Origin: Phycisphaerales bacterium
GTDB taxonomy: Bacteria > Planctomycetota > Phycisphaerae > Tepidisphaerales > Tepidisphaeraceae
NCBI GenBank assembly: GCA_020847375.1
Contig: JADLCB010000003.1
Location: 372,001 to 436,000 of the forward strand
Length of the DNA: 64,000 bases
Direction: 5' to 3'
In this document: in pieces, positions 10,601 to 17,240 of the stretch
How the letters are laid out: each line of letters starts with the position of its first letter
Position numbering within the stretch: position 1 is the first letter of the stretch
The notes under the pieces: generated by a model
Seen by the model: the letters and a program-made list of their open reading frames with translations, nothing else
The model's database searches: none
Told to the model about the DNA's origin: nothing
Program-made: the position numbers and the translations under genes

Positions 10601-10624
10601 GATGCGCCGGGTATGCGGCGCTAA
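7601..10624 (+). CDS. very large lipoprotein with DUF4091 (GH123-like) domain and C-terminal CBM9-like domain
   Basis: 1007-aa predicted exported lipoprotein. Hydrophobic segment with lipobox LAGC (Cys35). The middle contains the DUF4091 signature around PTIQLKWLRRAQQDYEYLYL, the region related to family 123 glycoside hydrolases. Near the end, RIDGSIEDWAPEDA begins a segment resembling family 9 carbohydrate-binding or DOMON-like modules. A polysaccharide- or glycan-degrading role is inferred; catalytic acids were not assigned. The reading frame is open back to 7529, overlapping the previous stop, but ATG 7601 gives the signal peptide a normal length. ATGs at 7610 and 7616 are alternatives. 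Confidence 0.8.
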   Translation: MSPMQMLDHGFKTLSLRRVCQVLMAVALIWGLAGCQTEPLRPADSGDQPAAQVVYQPGGVRLVSVDLDQQIAAPNSQPPAATDPSANQPINLDAARNEWVSYTVQIDDLPGASSRQNWVVSLTPLRPATGSASLISAENFRLSQVLSMPVDVNRAGYVRHTGLSGATRRLPRAMLPMTLRQGQLDVQTLRDPAAPTKAQSTPGSVSHESPVLWVDVKVPLETPAGQYQGAIQITDSRDHRVLASLPVGLQVFDFVMPDERHLLMVSRLHWQSLIQHYPDQLEAITPRLINRKDSRYQGVVKTMDQLISLAHEHRAEVVVPRLQPTVKWPAAQPPRVDWGDFDSVVTPWLSGQMFSDRVPQGYWPLPEIDYLQNYDFRSQGEYWTAAATHFDQRQWLNQTSVFLEQHTSGRASVTQAVQLSARMANILHAHPRIRVTGPLEEDQLVLNDEKITTGIDRQDTSRLIASAPGLIFAPPAQLWPQDVGRPQRWLRTDLQGLVPYVGAGGDQRDVRLWAWLAFLRQAGMVLWDGVLPQRNSPEDPADPDQMIWFYPGQWFGVDQPVPTIQLKWLRRAQQDYEYLYLASQRGEVVNALVLARLLTKPVQIQPLQELDPTYALMSGTADEQAWKQVRQLVARTILLREPGQTPDPARQSDLYLQTLRWLEPQERPILLNRAARFGWSPNSAGTGGSWVDVKLAIDLYNASDDRPVSNLLQFSGLTPGWMVRPQPIDIPMLLTFQVRCQELDAEFNLSEARFGRQATAPLELTFTEGHKLSKTPLRFVLPVAASDRREGGLRIDGSIEDWAPEDAVQDGPMVEMFSRPVLQKQQIKLADTPSQLFTGWGEDHFYLAFRLTGVGQQDLMHARNFVDYQFRRAWGEDLAEVLIQPIYDDNSLGPVLHVVVKPNGSDWVQRKVDLRRNTDRWQVLEGSSIRYASTLETGVWRGEIAIPWSAIAEKDKPQPRLLRFNFSQHNNTTGQSASWAGPVDFGRDDEFTGLLYLRQPDAPGMRR

Positions 10625-10645
10625 ACTGCCGGGGCAGGCGCAGCG

Positions 10646-10686
10646 CGTAAGAGATTGCCTATCGGACGCCTACTTGCGTTTGCCCT
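10646..10686 (+). repeat. truncated copy of the 141-bp MITE-like element (right end only)
   Basis: These 41 bases are identical to the right end of the full copy at 16041-16081, ending in the terminal sequence TTGCCCT. The internal hairpin is absent. A GGGGCAGGCGCA just upstream may be a degenerate left terminal repeat. It lies in the convergent gap between the DUF4091 lipoprotein and the AMP ligase. Confidence 0.8.
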
Positions 10687-10714
10687 GGGGTGCTGGTGGT
10701 TGCGCCGGCGGCAA

Positions 10715-12184
10715 TCATTGTTCGCCGTTGGCCCGGGCGGACAATTCGCGTTTGAGCACCTTGCCGGTGGGGGAGCGCGGCAGTTCGGAATTGATGAAGA
10801 TTTCCCGCGGCAACTTCCAGTTGGGCAGACCATGCTGGCGACAAAAATCGCGCAGGATTTGTGGGTCGATCGCCTGTTGATCGTGGGCGATGACAAACGC
10901 GACGACCACCTCGCCGCGGCTGGCATCTTTCTTTCCCACAACGGCTGCTTCAGCCACGGCGGGATGTTTCATCAGCACTTCTTCGATTTCGCGCGGTGCA
11001 ACTTTTTCGCCAGCGACCGCGATCAGGTCTTTCTTTCTACCGGTGATATATAAAAACCCCTGTTCATCGGTTCGACCCAGGTCGCCGGTTTTGAAATAAC
11101 CATCGGCCGTCAACGCCTGTTGAGTCAGCTCAGGCAGATTGTGATAACCTTTGAAGACCAGTGGCCCTTTCAGCCATATTTCGCCGCTATGGCCGGCGGG
11201 GACATCATGACCGTCATCATCGACGAACCGGGCGGAGCAACCGGGCAGAAGCTGACCGACACTCCCTTGTTTGTGGGCGTGAGGCGTGTTGAAGGCGATG
11301 GGGCCGCATGTTTCGGTCAGGCCGTAACCTTCGTGAAGCGACTGACCAGTGCGCTGGGCGAATTCTTCGCGCACCGCGCCCGACAGGGGTTCGCCGCCGG
11401 AAATAATCGCGTAAATGGAGGCGAAATCTTCCGGCGTTATGTTTTTCAGATTGGCCATCGCTCCGAACATGCTGGGCACGCCGAAAACCAACCCGATCTG
11501 GTATTTGCGAATCGCTTCCAGCGCTGCCACCGGGCTGAAGCGGGCCAGATAGACGCTGCTGGCGCCGAGTTGAATCGGTGCCAGCAAGGTGGCGGTCAGT
11601 CCCAGGGAGTGAAACATCGGCACAATGCCAAGGAATTTGTGTTGCTCCTTGAGCTGGGCGGCTTGGATGCAGGCGCTGACGCAGGAATCGAGATTCTGAT
11701 AGGTGAGCATCACGCCCTTGGGCAGGCCGCTGGTACCGCTGGTGTAGAGCAGGGCGGCGGTGTCGTCGGGTTTGGGTGATGGCAAATGCGGGGTGATGGC
11801 GGTTGGTGGCGTTTTGGGCAGTTGTTTGAGGTCAATCACGTTCACCGATGCCGCAGCCAGTCGTCCGGTCAGGGGCGGGATACTCACGACCGTATCAATG
11901 CCGCTGTCAGCGATGATGTGCGCAATTTCGCGGTCGCTGAGCAGGAAATTGATCAGCACGGGCGTTTTGCCCGCCAGTTGCGCGCCATAAAAAGAAGCAG
12001 CAAATCCTGCCCCACTGGGTAAAAATAACCCGACGTTCGGTTTTTGCGTTTGCAGGGAAAGATACATCCCCAGCCCCGCGCTCATGCCTGCCAGTTGCTG
12101 GTAGGTGTACGAACCACTGTCGTCGATCATGGCGAGTGTTTGCGGGTTTTGCGCGGCGTGTTGGAACAGATGTGTCAATAACAT
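10715..12184 (-). CDS. AMP-forming acyl-CoA synthetase / acyl-AMP ligase
   Basis: ANL-superfamily adenylating enzyme, 489 aa, which activates a carboxylic acid (probably a fatty acid) through an acyl-AMP. The P-loop LLYTSGTSGLPKGVML is at 145-160. Later come the A5 segment EGYGLTETCGP, the hinge region YFKTGDLGRTDEQGFLYITGRKKDLI, and the C-terminal catalytic lysine in SPTGKVLKREL. The ATG has CAGGAG eight bases upstream. It is divergent from the SPOR lipoprotein with about 155 bases between. Whether CoA or a carrier protein receives the acyl group cannot be told from sequence. Confidence 0.92.
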   Translation of the reverse strand: MLLTHLFQHAAQNPQTLAMIDDSGSYTYQQLAGMSAGLGMYLSLQTQKPNVGLFLPSGAGFAASFYGAQLAGKTPVLINFLLSDREIAHIIADSGIDTVVSIPPLTGRLAAASVNVIDLKQLPKTPPTAITPHLPSPKPDDTAALLYTSGTSGLPKGVMLTYQNLDSCVSACIQAAQLKEQHKFLGIVPMFHSLGLTATLLAPIQLGASSVYLARFSPVAALEAIRKYQIGLVFGVPSMFGAMANLKNITPEDFASIYAIISGGEPLSGAVREEFAQRTGQSLHEGYGLTETCGPIAFNTPHAHKQGSVGQLLPGCSARFVDDDGHDVPAGHSGEIWLKGPLVFKGYHNLPELTQQALTADGYFKTGDLGRTDEQGFLYITGRKKDLIAVAGEKVAPREIEEVLMKHPAVAEAAVVGKKDASRGEVVVAFVIAHDQQAIDPQILRDFCRQHGLPNWKLPREIFINSELPRSPTGKVLKRELSARANGEQ

Positions 12185-12339
12185 CGTGCAGGCTCCTGTT
12201 GTCAGGGGAGGTTTTGTTGTAACCTAAAACCAGTATCAGGACTTCGATGGCTTGGCAAGCCACTGGCTGTCTCAGTATAGCCGTGATTTGAGTGTAGCAG
12301 CGAAGATGGAAGAATAATAACCACCGATCAAGGATGATC

Positions 12340-13131
12340 ATGGCCAACATTCGTATTTACGGGATTATTTTCGGTTGTGTCGCGCTGTTGGGGCTGGGGG
12401 GGTGCGCTGGCGGCAACGCGACGCTCGGCTCGGCCAATGCGTCATTTGCGCGTGGTCAATATCATCAGGCGATTCAACAGACCCAGCTTGTTTTGGCGCA
12501 ACACTCGGGGGGCAGTGGTGAGCAGGCTGCGGCGGCGCTGTACCTGCAGGGGCGTTCGTTCGAGCAGTTGCAGGCGGGGGATGAAGCGGAAAAACAGCAT
12601 TATCTGGCCTCGGCGCGCCGTGCGTATGTCGATGCGCTTTCGCGCCATCCGTCCAAGGCACTGGAGGGGCGCATCCGCACGAGCGTGGCCAACGTGGCGT
12701 ATCATCAGGAAGACTACACCACGGCGCTGCAGCAGTGGCAGGTTGCCTACCAGCAGACTGATTTAGCGGATCAGAAACCGTGGATTCTTTATCGGATCGG
12801 TTTGTCGCAGCAACGTCTGGGGCAGTTTGAGGCGGCCGACCGGAGTTTCGCCCAAGTGCAGGAGTTGTACGCCAACACCGAACCAGCCCGCCGTGCCCGC
12901 GAAAAGCAGGGGACGCGGCAGTTCTATGTGCAGGTGGGTGTCTTCAGTCAGCCCGGTTCAGCCCAATCGACGATTGACGCGCTGAAGCGCATGGGGCACA
13001 CGCCGTTGCAATCACGCGATGGGCAGGGGCGCACGGTTATTTCAGTCGGGCCGCGGCTGAATTGGGCCGCGGCGCATCAGCTTCAGGCGCAGGTATCGCC
13101 GCAGTATCCTGATGCGCTGATCGTTCCGTGA
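12340..13131 (+). CDS. lipoprotein with TPR-like repeats and C-terminal SPOR domain
   Basis: 263-aa predicted lipoprotein: hydrophobic leader ending GLGGCAGG (lipobox LGGC). Helical repeat region rich in Ala, Gln and Tyr (about 30-185, TPR-like, for example AVYQQ and ARRAYVDALS). C-terminal SPOR domain from RQFYVQVGVFSQ to the end. SPOR domains bind denuded peptidoglycan at division sites; TPR repeats mediate protein contacts. ATG 12340 is preferred over ATG 12334 because AAGGA lies five bases ahead. It probably resembles the CpoB/YbgF type of division-linked envelope protein, but that is inference. Confidence 0.8.
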   Translation: MANIRIYGIIFGCVALLGLGGCAGGNATLGSANASFARGQYHQAIQQTQLVLAQHSGGSGEQAAAALYLQGRSFEQLQAGDEAEKQHYLASARRAYVDALSRHPSKALEGRIRTSVANVAYHQEDYTTALQQWQVAYQQTDLADQKPWILYRIGLSQQRLGQFEAADRSFAQVQELYANTEPARRAREKQGTRQFYVQVGVFSQPGSAQSTIDALKRMGHTPLQSRDGQGRTVISVGPRLNWAAAHQLQAQVSPQYPDALIVP

Positions 13132-13192
13132 GGATTCAATGCGCCCCAGGCGCTGAATCATGCGCGGCACGTGCTGATCGCCAGCACGCCGG

Positions 13193-13927
13193 TTACGACC
13201 ACTGAAGCGTTTCCAGATGACGGGCGATGTCGCCGGCGGATTGGAACCGCTGCAGGATCAGATGATCCTTCAATCCGCGGATGATGTGTTTGACCACCGG
13301 GGGTTGTGAGGCATAAAGCCGGCGGCCACCGACAATCTGATGGAACACTTCGATCAGGTTCAATACGTCCTTGTGAATCTTGGCCTTGGTCGGTTTGCCC
13401 AGGTCAAAAAAGTCGAGCAGCTTCAATTCAAAAGCGATTCCCTGGCGGCGGATCATGATGTTGCCTTCGTGAATATCGCCGTGATATTCGCCGCGGGCGT
13501 GAATGGGCGCGATGCCGCGGGCCAGCGCGTAGAGAACGTGCAGCGCTTCAAAGGTGCTCAGGCAGTGGTTGGGTTGATCTGCGAGAAATTCGCTGAGCTT
13601 CTGACCTTCGACCAGCTCGCTGATGACGACGACCACCTTGCGTTTTTGAATATAGGCGATCTCCTGATGATGGTATTGCATCAGGATTGGACAATGGCGC
13701 AGGGCGTCGAGTTTGCGGGCGTAGGCGATGGCCGCCTTGCCGGTGGGATCGCGATGCGGGTAGTAAAACTTGGCAGCGCGGCGGATACCGGTGGTGCGCT
13801 CGACCAGAACATAAACTTCGCCCTCCCAGCCGCTGCCCAGCGAGCGCTCGACGGTGTACTTGCCAGCGACGACTCGGCCGACCGGCAGATCAAAACGCTG
13901 AACTTTGCGCGACGGACGGTAGACCAT
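13193..13927 (-). CDS. small serine/threonine protein kinase-like protein
   Basis: 244-aa single-domain protein kinase fold. Glycine loop GSGWEGEVY at about 31-39, candidate ATP-binding lysine in AAKFYYP, catalytic loop HGDIHEGNI with Asp and Asn in the right spacing, and LLDFFDLG standing in for the DFG region. All core catalytic residues therefore appear present, although DFG is altered. No transmembrane segment or sensor domain is attached, unlike most planctomycete Ser/Thr kinases. Its target is unknown. It is convergent with the SPOR gene and divergent from gatC. Confidence 0.82.
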   Translation of the reverse strand: MVYRPSRKVQRFDLPVGRVVAGKYTVERSLGSGWEGEVYVLVERTTGIRRAAKFYYPHRDPTGKAAIAYARKLDALRHCPILMQYHHQEIAYIQKRKVVVVISELVEGQKLSEFLADQPNHCLSTFEALHVLYALARGIAPIHARGEYHGDIHEGNIMIRRQGIAFELKLLDFFDLGKPTKAKIHKDVLNLIEVFHQIVGGRRLYASQPPVVKHIIRGLKDHLILQRFQSAGDIARHLETLQWS

Positions 13928-14133
13928 GTTCGTACATATTGTCAGGGCTGGCGCACAGGCGAGTCAATTATCGAGCCGGAATTGCCGCCAATCCGTTAAA
14001 AAACGCTGCTAAACCAGTGAAAATAGTCTGGCAGCGCCTGACGGACACGGGCGAAATCACCATAATTCGCTAAAAATTGATAAACAGGTGCCAACTCGAC
14101 ACCGCCCAGCCGTGGCGATACAAACTAGCCACG

Positions 14134-14454
14134 ATGAACGGCAAGCAGACGAAAATCACGCTGGAGCAGGTTCGACACGTCGGGCAACTGGCACGACTGG
14201 CGCTGGATGAAGATGTTCTGCAACGGCTGACTCCGCAGTTGGAGTCGATTCTGGACTATATCGCCAAGCTCAATCAGCTCGAGGTGGATCATGTCGAGCC
14301 GATGGCGCATGCGGTGGCGATGACGAATGTGCTGCGTGAAGATGTCGTCGAACCGTCGTTGGCGCTGGAAGAGGTGTTGCGCAATGCACCCGCGACGGAC
14401 GGGCCGTTTTTCAAGGTTCCCAAAGTTCTGGGCGAAGATGACTCGGCCGGTTGA
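14134..14454 (+). CDS. gatC: Asp-tRNA(Asn)/Glu-tRNA(Gln) amidotransferase subunit C
   Basis: Small stabilising subunit of the GatCAB complex, which amidates misacylated Glu-tRNA(Gln) and Asp-tRNA(Asn). 106 aa, normal length. Shows ITLEQVRHVGQLARLALDED near the N-terminus, then LNQLEVDHVEPMAH and the C-terminal FKVPKVLG typical of GatC. The frame is open further upstream to a TTG, but ATG 14134 matches the family start. gatA follows after 26 bases. gatB is not in the window. Confidence 0.96.
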   Translation: MNGKQTKITLEQVRHVGQLARLALDEDVLQRLTPQLESILDYIAKLNQLEVDHVEPMAHAVAMTNVLREDVVEPSLALEEVLRNAPATDGPFFKVPKVLGEDDSAG

Positions 14455-14480
14455 AGTGATTGTTTTTTGACACTTACCTG

Positions 14481-15971
14481 ATGACAGACATGAATGTTCC
14501 CGACACTTTGCTGGCTGCCCGCGAGGCGGTGGCGACCAAACAGATCAGCGCTGTTGAGTTGACGCGCGCGACGCTGGCACGGATTGAAAAAAATGACCCG
14601 ACGATCAAGGCGTTTAATTCCCTGGCGGTCGAGCGGGCGCTGCAGCAGGCGGCGCTGGTGGATGACGGTCAGCGCACCGGCCCGCTGGCGGGCGTGCCCA
14701 TTGCGCTGAAGGATAATCTTTGTACGAACTGGGGAACGACGACGTGTTCATCGAAAATGCTGGCCAATTTTCGCGCGCCCTACGACGCACATGTCGTCCA
14801 GAAACTGGAACAAGCCGGGGCGGTATTTCTGGGCAAGACCAACCTCGATGAGTTTGCCATGGGCAGTTCAACGGAGAACAGCGCCTTTGGTGCGACGCGC
14901 AACCCGTGGGATACGGCGCGCGTTCCGGGTGGTTCATCCGGCGGTAGTGCTGCGGCGGTGGCAGCGGGATTGTGCTGCGGGGCGATCGGGTCGGACACAG
15001 GGGGGTCGATTCGTCAACCAGCGGCGCTGTGCGGCGTGGTGGGGTTGAAACCAACCTATGGGCTGGTCAGTCGATGGGGGTTGGTGGCGTTTGCCTCATC
15101 GCTGGATCAGATCGGGCCGTTGACCTGGACGGTCAGCGATTGTGCGGCGCTGCTCAATGTGCTGGTGGGGCCGGACCGACGCGACAGTACCTGTATCGAT
15201 CAGCCCGCGCCGGATTATCTGGCGCAGTTGAATCAGCCGATCAAAGGATTGCGCCTGGGCGTGGCGAAGGAATTTTCCGCGGCGCAGGGGATCGATCCGC
15301 GCGTGCAGGCTGCGGTGAATCAGGCGATTCAGCAGTATCAGGCCATGGGTGCGGAACTGGTCGATATTTCGCTGCCGCATACGGATTATGGCATTGCCGC
15401 CTATTATGTGATCGCACCGTGTGAAGCCTCGAGTAATCTGGCGCGCTATGACGGCGTGCATTTTGGTCATCGGACAGCGCACGCGGTGGATGATATTGTG
15501 GAGCTTTTTTCGCGCAGCCGTGCCGAGGGGTTTGGCGAAGAAGTCAAACGGCGGATCATGATCGGGACTTACGCGCTATCCAGCGGGTATTACGATGCGT
15601 ATTACAATCGGGCGCTGAAAGTGCGACGTTTGATCAAACAGGATTTCGATCAGGCGTTTGGCCGGTGCGACGCCATTATCTGCCCCACCTCGCCAACGCC
15701 AGCGTTCGCGATCGGCGAGCGGACCAGCGATCCGCTGTCGATGTACCTGGCGGATACGTTCACAGTCACGTGCAACATCGCGGGAATTTGCGGGATCAGC
15801 CTGCCGTGCGGGTTTACCGATGGTCCGCGTCCGCTGCCCATTGGTTTGCAACTACTTGGCCCGGCGTTTGGCGAATCGACCATTCTGCGGGCGGCGCGGA
15901 TGTACGAACAGGCGACCGACTGGCATCGGCGTCGTCCGGCAGGGCAATCGCAAGTAGCCCGCGAGGGTTGA
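14481..15971 (+). CDS. gatA: Asp-tRNA(Asn)/Glu-tRNA(Gln) amidotransferase subunit A
   Basis: Glutaminase subunit that releases ammonia for the GatB active site, 496 aa. Amidase-signature residues are intact: Lys77 in PIALKDN, cis-Ser152 in GGSSGGSAAA, nucleophile Ser176 in DTGGSIRQP. The normal C-terminal WHRRRP motif is followed by ten residues encoded by a MITE-like element inserted at 15941; the element also supplies the stop codon. Without the insertion, the frame would have read about seven other residues to a TGA. The catalytic core is untouched, so function is probably kept. Start ATG 14481; ATG 14490 is possible. Confidence 0.96.
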   Translation: MTDMNVPDTLLAAREAVATKQISAVELTRATLARIEKNDPTIKAFNSLAVERALQQAALVDDGQRTGPLAGVPIALKDNLCTNWGTTTCSSKMLANFRAPYDAHVVQKLEQAGAVFLGKTNLDEFAMGSSTENSAFGATRNPWDTARVPGGSSGGSAAAVAAGLCCGAIGSDTGGSIRQPAALCGVVGLKPTYGLVSRWGLVAFASSLDQIGPLTWTVSDCAALLNVLVGPDRRDSTCIDQPAPDYLAQLNQPIKGLRLGVAKEFSAAQGIDPRVQAAVNQAIQQYQAMGAELVDISLPHTDYGIAAYYVIAPCEASSNLARYDGVHFGHRTAHAVDDIVELFSRSRAEGFGEEVKRRIMIGTYALSSGYYDAYYNRALKVRRLIKQDFDQAFGRCDAIICPTSPTPAFAIGERTSDPLSMYLADTFTVTCNIAGICGISLPCGFTDGPRPLPIGLQLLGPAFGESTILRAARMYEQATDWHRRRPAGQSQVAREG

Positions 15972-16081
15972 TGTATTAACGAGCCGCGACCGTGAGGGAG
16001 CGGTGATCGGCTCAAAAACCGCTCCCTCACGGTCGCGGCTCGTAAGAGATTGCCTATCGGACGCCTACTTGCGTTTGCCCT
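15941..16081 (+). mobile_element. 141-bp MITE-like element, copy A
   Basis: Non-coding element bounded by imperfect terminal inverted repeats (AGGGCAATCGCAAGTAG against AGGGCAAACGCAAGTAG). It is flanked by an exact 12-bp direct repeat GCGTCGTCCGGC (15929-15940 and 16082-16093), which looks like a target-site duplication. Inside is a perfect 26-bp inverted repeat (15979-16004 with 16018-16043) around a 13-base loop. It has no transposase and must have been moved in trans. The same 141-bp element occurs inverted at 40030-40170. Inserted into the 3' end of gatA. Confidence 0.85.
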
Positions 16082-16162
16082 GCGTCGTCCGGCGGTTGGC
16101 GGTCTGGTCAGTTGAGAAAACGCACCGGTTGACGGTAGGATAGTATCTTCGAGGAACTACGA

Positions 16163-16597
16163 ATGGCAAAAACGAATAAGAGCGAATCCAAAGAAAGCAA
16201 GGCACCAGCGGCCAAGGCACCAGCGCGTAAAACGGCTGGGCGCAAACCGGCGACCAAGGCGGGCGCAGGCAAATCAGCCAGCGCACAAGGCGTGGGTCAG
16301 TCCGGGCCGATGCTGCCGCAGATTGATACGAAACTGGCGGCGCAGTCAGCCGTGCAGATGCTGCTGGCACGGAAAAAGATGACCAATCAGCCCGGTAGCA
16401 CGCTGACGGTTGATGAAATCAAGCACGACATTGCCCAGTCAAGCGGGGCGCTAAATAAGTTGTTCCATGCGACCGCGCCCAAGACGAGCGGGCATACACC
16501 GACTTCGCAACATGTCCAGCAAGGGGCAGCAGTTCGCAGCCAGACCAAGGCGGCGGATGTCAATCGAACCAACGTGCCGCGGCGCACGGCGGGTTAA
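16163..16597 (+). CDS. Ala/Lys-rich conserved-looking hypothetical protein
   Basis: 144-aa soluble protein. The first 45 residues are a lysine/alanine/proline-rich, histone-H1-like tail (several KAPA-type repeats); the remainder is a more ordered, mildly basic segment around PMLPQIDTKLAAQSAVQMLLARKK and a Thr/Gln-rich end. No family is recognised. A nucleic-acid-binding or polyanion-binding role is only a guess from the basic tail. GAGGAAC lies before the ATG. It follows gatA and the MITE element on the same strand. Confidence 0.65.
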   Translation: MAKTNKSESKESKAPAAKAPARKTAGRKPATKAGAGKSASAQGVGQSGPMLPQIDTKLAAQSAVQMLLARKKMTNQPGSTLTVDEIKHDIAQSSGALNKLFHATAPKTSGHTPTSQHVQQGAAVRSQTKAADVNRTNVPRRTAG

Positions 16598-16672
16598 GGG
16601 CTGGTTGCAGTTGGCAGGGCCAAAGGAATTATGCTGATCAGCACAACGAGCGCTGACGGACAGTTGCTGCGC

Positions 16673-17164
16673 TCAGGGGTGGTTGGCGTTGTCGGCGGGC
16701 GCGGGGCCGGAGTGGCGACAGGCGTAATCACGCTCGATGGCTGCGATTTTCTTGATGCGGCGCAGATGGCGACCATCGCCGAACGGGGTGGAAATAAATG
16801 TACTGATGATTTTGCGAAGCTGCTCCTCGCTGAGCAGTTCCGTGCCGAGACAGATCACATTGCAATGATGATGCTCGCGCGATCGGCGGGCGGTGACTTC
16901 ATCCTGGGCCAGGGCTGCGCGCACGCCGCAGATTTTGTTGGCGGCGATGGTCATGCCGATCCCTGAACCATCCAGCAGAATGCCAATTTCCGCCTGACCG
17001 CGCGCCACCGCCAGCGCCACCGGCAGGGCGTAATCGGGATAGTCGCAGGCGCTGTCATCCGGGCAACCCAGGTCAATGATCTGATGCCCCTGGCTTTTCA
17101 GCTCGGGCATGATTCTCTGGCGGGCGGCAAAACCGCGATGATCGGAGGCAATGGCAATTATCAT
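16673..17164 (-). CDS. rpiB: ribose-5-phosphate isomerase B family protein
   Basis: Interconverts ribose 5-phosphate and ribulose 5-phosphate in the pentose phosphate pathway. 163 aa: N-terminal IAIASDHRGF, then GILLDGSGIGMTIAANKICGVRAA, and CNVICLGTELLSEEQ. The position of the E. coli catalytic Cys66 is Asp65 here (LLDGSG instead of LICGTG), as in a known RpiB/LacAB subgroup, so the catalytic base may differ and the exact substrate is less certain. It is last of three minus-strand genes after lipA and the Sua5-phosphatase fusion (76-base gap), suggesting an operon. Confidence 0.85.
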   Translation of the reverse strand: MIIAIASDHRGFAARQRIMPELKSQGHQIIDLGCPDDSACDYPDYALPVALAVARGQAEIGILLDGSGIGMTIAANKICGVRAALAQDEVTARRSREHHHCNVICLGTELLSEEQLRKIISTFISTPFGDGRHLRRIKKIAAIERDYACRHSGPAPADNANHP

Positions 17165-17240
17165 GATGAATTAACGGTTCAGCTTTGCATCAGTTTAACG
17201 GAAGATGTTCGGGAAGAAAAATCATTGCGGATGGTTGATT

